Of a stretch of 64,000 bases of DNA, positions 61,060 through 64,000 are shown one piece after another. How positions within the stretch are numbered: position 1 is the stretch's first letter; every line of letters begins with the position of its first letter. The stretch spans positions 1,426,001-1,490,000 of the forward strand of contig NZ_CP107928.1 of NCBI RefSeq assembly GCF_036030735.1, read 5' to 3'. Origin of the DNA: Streptomyces sp. NBC_00425. Its GTDB lineage: Bacteria > Actinomycetota > Actinomycetes > Streptomycetales > Streptomycetaceae. The position numbers were made by a program, and so were the translations under genes. The notes beneath the pieces were generated by a model. The model saw only the letters and a program-made list of their open reading frames with translations, ran no database searches and was not told the DNA's origin.

Positions 61060-62283
61060 GTGGCGCAGCAAGGCACCTCGGACGTGCTCGATTCGACACC
61101 CGGGGGCGAGTTCCGGCTCGAACGCCCGCCGGGCGTCGAACCCGACGGCGGCGTCGCGTTGCTGGCCTGGGCGGCGCGGATGCGCGAGGAGCAGCCGGTG
61201 TGGCGGGACGGCAGCGGCAATGTGCACGTGTTCCGCCACGCGGACGTGCAGCGGATCCTCGCCGACACGGCGACGTTCTCCTCGGACACGGTGGGCCGGC
61301 TGTCGGGCGGTGAGAAGCAGGCCCCGAGGGGCACGCTGCTGCTCCTGGACCCGCCGCTGCACGGCAAGATGCGCCGTCTGGTCAGCCGGGCGTTCACCCC
61401 GGGCCTGATCACCGGCCTCGAGCCGTGGATCACGGAACTGACCGGTCAACTGCTGGACGCCGCCCCCGTGGACGCCTTCGATCTCGTGGACGTCCTGGCC
61501 AACCCGCTGCCGGTGACGGTCATCGCGCGCATGCTGGGCGTCCCGACGGAGGACCGCGACAGGTTCCAGGGCTGGGCGGACCAACTGCTGTCCACCGATC
61601 CGGACGATCCCGAGAGCGTGCGCCGGATGGAGGAGACCGCGGTCACCATCTCCGCCTACCTCCAGGGCTTCATCGAGGCCCGGCGGGGGGAGCCGAGCGG
61701 CGATCTGCTGAGCACCCTCGTCGCGGCCGAACTCGACGGCGAGCGGCTGGAGGACGAGGACATCGCGAGTTTCGCGACGCTGCTGCTGCTCGCCGGGCAC
61801 ATCACCACGTCGGTCCTCGTCGGCAACGCGCTGCTGTGCCTGGACCGCGATCCGCAGCTGCTGGAACGGGTGCGTGCGGACCGTTCGCTGATACCGGCGG
61901 TGATCGAGGAAACGCTGCGGCTGCGCCCGCCGTTCACCCGGATCGAGCGGGTCACCACGACCGCGGCGACCGTCGCCGGGACGGATGTCGGACCCGACAC
62001 CCTCGTCCATCTGTGGCTGCTGTCCGCCAACCGCGACGAACGGGTCTTCGAGGACGCGGACGCGTTCCGCCCGGACCGTTCCAACGCCCGGCAGGCCGCG
62101 TTCGGTCACGGCATCCACTACTGCATCGGGGCGCCGCTGGCCCGGCTCGAGGGCCGGATCGCCCTCGACGCCCTGCTGGACAGGTACGTCCGCATCGGCG
62201 TCGATCCCGCGGTGCGGCTCAGCTGGCACGGGACCAACGTCTTCGGCGCCCGGCACCTGCCCCTGCGTGTGCACCACGCCTGA
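61060..62283 (+). CDS. Cytochrome P450 (first)
   Basis: 407 residues from GTG 61060. The heme-ligand motif FGHGIHYCIG has C355; the K-helix EETLR is present. The I-helix reads LLLAGHITTSVL, with Ile where most P450s have the acid of the acid-alcohol pair (AGHETT), a known variation in some Streptomyces tailoring P450s. It hydroxylates or epoxidises an unknown scaffold position. It is followed by a second P450 after 64 bases and receives electrons from the divergent ferredoxin. Confidence 0.93.
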   Translation: MAQQGTSDVLDSTPGGEFRLERPPGVEPDGGVALLAWAARMREEQPVWRDGSGNVHVFRHADVQRILADTATFSSDTVGRLSGGEKQAPRGTLLLLDPPLHGKMRRLVSRAFTPGLITGLEPWITELTGQLLDAAPVDAFDLVDVLANPLPVTVIARMLGVPTEDRDRFQGWADQLLSTDPDDPESVRRMEETAVTISAYLQGFIEARRGEPSGDLLSTLVAAELDGERLEDEDIASFATLLLLAGHITTSVLVGNALLCLDRDPQLLERVRADRSLIPAVIEETLRLRPPFTRIERVTTTAATVAGTDVGPDTLVHLWLLSANRDERVFEDADAFRPDRSNARQAAFGHGIHYCIGAPLARLEGRIALDALLDRYVRIGVDPAVRLSWHGTNVFGARHLPLRVHHA

Positions 62284-62347
62284 GGCGGCGGCCCACGTCC
62301 CTCCCCCAAGCCCCCAGTCCCGGCCCCTCTCACGACGGAGCGACCCC

Positions 62348-63568
62348 ATGAAGACCAGGCCCGACCCGCCCGTGATCCCCTCGGAACGGGGCAGGTGCCC
62401 GTTCGACCCGCCCGCCGAGTACGCGCGGCTGCGCGCCGAGCAGCCGGTCAGCCCGGTCACCTTCGAGGTGGCGCCGAAGGACACCTCGGGCTGGCTGGTG
62501 ACCCGGCACGACCTGGTCCGGCAGATCCTCGCCGACGACCGCTTCAGCCACCGGAACGAGTTGCTGGCGCATGTGGTCGCGCCGCCGTTCCCGATGACCG
62601 AGTACGCGCCGCAGCCCTCCCCGCCCGGCTCGTTCGCGAAGATGGACGCCCCCGACCACACCAAGTACCGGCGGCTGCTGGCAGGGCACTTCACGCTGCG
62701 GCGCATTCAGCAGTACGAGCCGCAGCTGACGCGCATCGTGGACGGGGCGCTGACGGAGATGGCCGCCGAAGGCTCCCCCGTCGACCTGGTCACCGGCTTC
62801 GCGGAGAAGGTCAGCCTGCGCTCGGTGTGCTCGTTGATGGACGTCTCGCCGGAACTGATGGACGGCATCCAGGAGCACTTCTCGGCACTGATGACCCTCA
62901 CCTACACGCTGGAGGAGTTCATCCACCACGTGGAGTCGATGGACGGGCTCATCCGGCCGATGGTGCGGGAGCGGACGGCAGAGCGGGGCGAGGACTTCTT
63001 CGGCCGGCTGGCGGCGACCGGTGAGCTGACCGAGGACGAACTGGTCAACCTCGCCGTCCTCACCCTGGGCGGCTCGCTCGACACCACGCCGAACATGCTG
63101 TCCCTCAGTGTCTTCGCCCTGCTGGAGAACCCGGACCAGCTGGCCCTGCTGCGGGAACGGCCGGAGCTGTACGAGACCGGCGCGGTGGACGAGCTGCTGC
63201 GCTATCTGACGATCTCCCAGATGGGTTCCAGCCGGTGCGCGCTGGAGGACGTGGAGATCGGCGACACCGTGATCAGGGCGGGTCAGACGGTGGTCCTGGC
63301 GCTGCCCGCCGCCAACCGCGACCCCGAGGTCTTCACCGACCCCGATCGGCTCGACGTCACCCGCGTCCCCCGCAAACACCTCGCGCTGGGCTTCGGCGCG
63401 CACCAGTGCCTGGGTCAGCACCTGGCGCGGGCCAGCCTGCGCATCGGACTGCGCGCCCTGTTCGAACGCTTCCCCTCGCTGCGGCTCGCGGCGCCGGCCG
63501 GGGAGGTACCGCTGCGCGACCGGGCCGTGCACTACGGCGTGGACCGACTGCTCGTGTCCTGGAGCTGA
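62348..63568 (+). CDS. Cytochrome P450 (second)
   Basis: 406 residues. The heme motif LGFGAHQCLGQHLAR has C354, the I-helix is LGGSLDTTPNML with the usual acid-threonine pair, and the K-helix is VDELLRY. It resembles the CYP105-like broad tailoring group. It lies between the first P450 and the second acyltransferase gene (5-base gap), so oxidation and acylation enzymes are co-expressed. Confidence 0.93.
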   Translation: MKTRPDPPVIPSERGRCPFDPPAEYARLRAEQPVSPVTFEVAPKDTSGWLVTRHDLVRQILADDRFSHRNELLAHVVAPPFPMTEYAPQPSPPGSFAKMDAPDHTKYRRLLAGHFTLRRIQQYEPQLTRIVDGALTEMAAEGSPVDLVTGFAEKVSLRSVCSLMDVSPELMDGIQEHFSALMTLTYTLEEFIHHVESMDGLIRPMVRERTAERGEDFFGRLAATGELTEDELVNLAVLTLGGSLDTTPNMLSLSVFALLENPDQLALLRERPELYETGAVDELLRYLTISQMGSSRCALEDVEIGDTVIRAGQTVVLALPAANRDPEVFTDPDRLDVTRVPRKHLALGFGAHQCLGQHLARASLRIGLRALFERFPSLRLAAPAGEVPLRDRAVHYGVDRLLVSWS

Positions 63569-63573
63569 CGGCC

Positions 63574-64000
63574 GTGGCTCGGAAGGACTCCGCGCACCGC
63601 GCGGCGAGGAAGGGCCTGCCCGCGTTCCGCACCGCCGTCGACAGCCGGGTGGAGCGGGTGCACACCGTGCGGGCCGGCGCGGCCGACGGCGCACGGATCC
63701 GGCTGACCGGCTACGACCTGCTGACCGGTCCGTGGTACACGCCGCTGACGTTCTTCTACCGCGGCACCCTCGACGGCGCGGCGCTGCGCGACTCGCTGGC
63801 GCGCACGCTGCGCCGCTACCCCCTGCTCGCGGGGCGTCTGGAGCGGGACGCGGACGGCGGACTGAGCGTGCTCTGCAACGACGCGGGCGTCCGGTTCACC
63901 GAGGCGTTCTGCCCCGACCCGATGCGCGAGTTCGGCCACGGCCTGCGCGCCGAGCCCGTCATCGGGAAGTTGCTGCGCGAAGTGAGCGCGTTCGGCGTGG
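63574..64000 (+). CDS. BAHD-like acyltransferase, cut by window edge
   Basis: 142 residues visible from GTG 63574 (GGAG 10 bases upstream). It is homologous to the acyltransferase at 51268-52632: RIRLTGYDLLTGPWYTPLTFFYRGTLDGAALRDSLARTL against VRLGVHDLLNGTFATPRTFFYRQTLDSDALADSLRRTL, and then LERDADGGLSVLCNDAG against LERDADGGLSVVCNDAG. The HxxxD region lies beyond base 64000. Confidence 0.85.
   Translation, partial: MARKDSAHRAARKGLPAFRTAVDSRVERVHTVRAGAADGARIRLTGYDLLTGPWYTPLTFFYRGTLDGAALRDSLARTLRRYPLLAGRLERDADGGLSVLCNDAGVRFTEAFCPDPMREFGHGLRAEPVIGKLLREVSAFGV

Noticed and set aside
61060..63568. Possibility that one P450 is a heme-less glycosyltransferase helper
   Set aside because: Both retain the cysteine in the heme-binding motif and the K-helix ExxR, so they are real P450s.

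Overview
The window is very GC-rich with the strong third-position GC bias, GTG starts and gene content of a Streptomyces chromosome (an inference from codon use and protein families). It has two parts with a decayed junction at about 45.6-46.4 kb.

Part 1 (1 to about 45.6 kb) is a hypoxia/dormancy island. Its families match the mycobacterial DevR/DosR regulon: universal stress proteins (USPs), CBS-BON proteins, an Acg-type nitroreductase, two Rv1733c-like membrane proteins, a type II P-type ATPase (CtpF-like), an Rv2004c-like phosphotransferase/P-loop kinase, and a NarL-type regulator whose recognition helix resembles that of DevR/OsdR. Around these sit enzymes for low-oxygen carbon and energy metabolism: phosphoketolase, GAPDH, two zinc alcohol dehydrogenases, a true pyruvate formate-lyase with its activase, carbamate kinase, a 6-phosphofructokinase with PPi-type residues, a GH65 phosphorylase and a GNAT/acyl-CoA synthetase. 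A separate operon (21.3-27.1 kb) holds a two-component system, ApbE, a ferric-reductase-like membrane protein, a NuoF-like protein and a ferredoxin. Upstream of many of these genes I see 14-bp inverted repeats of form GGGCCG-NN-CGGCCC, usually as a strong and a weak copy with centres 20-23 bp apart. I propose these as the operators of the regulator at 19.3 kb. The island also holds many broken genes: a CBS-BON protein, a nitroreductase, a SulP/STAS tail, three damaged USP loci, a pirin tail and a frameshifted membrane protein.

Part 2 (46.4-64 kb, running off the right edge) is part of a specialised-metabolite gene cluster for an acylated, glycosylated and oxidised product. It has a ferredoxin-NADP reductase, a HAD-like protein, a DoxX protein, a nucleosidase and SAM synthetase, two BAHD-like acyltransferases, deoxysugar enzymes (4,6-dehydratase, [2Fe-2S]/PMP 3-dehydratase, 3,5-epimerase-like, 4-ketoreductase), two glycosyltransferases, a ferredoxin, two P450s and a small SARP regulator. 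No scaffold synthase (PKS, NRPS or terpene cyclase) lies in the window. Two candidate cluster operators are visible: CTAGGGATY in four intergenic regions, and SARP-type heptamer repeats with 11-bp period in the divergent epimerase/ketoreductase promoter.

No rRNA, tRNA, CRISPR array or intact transposase was seen.
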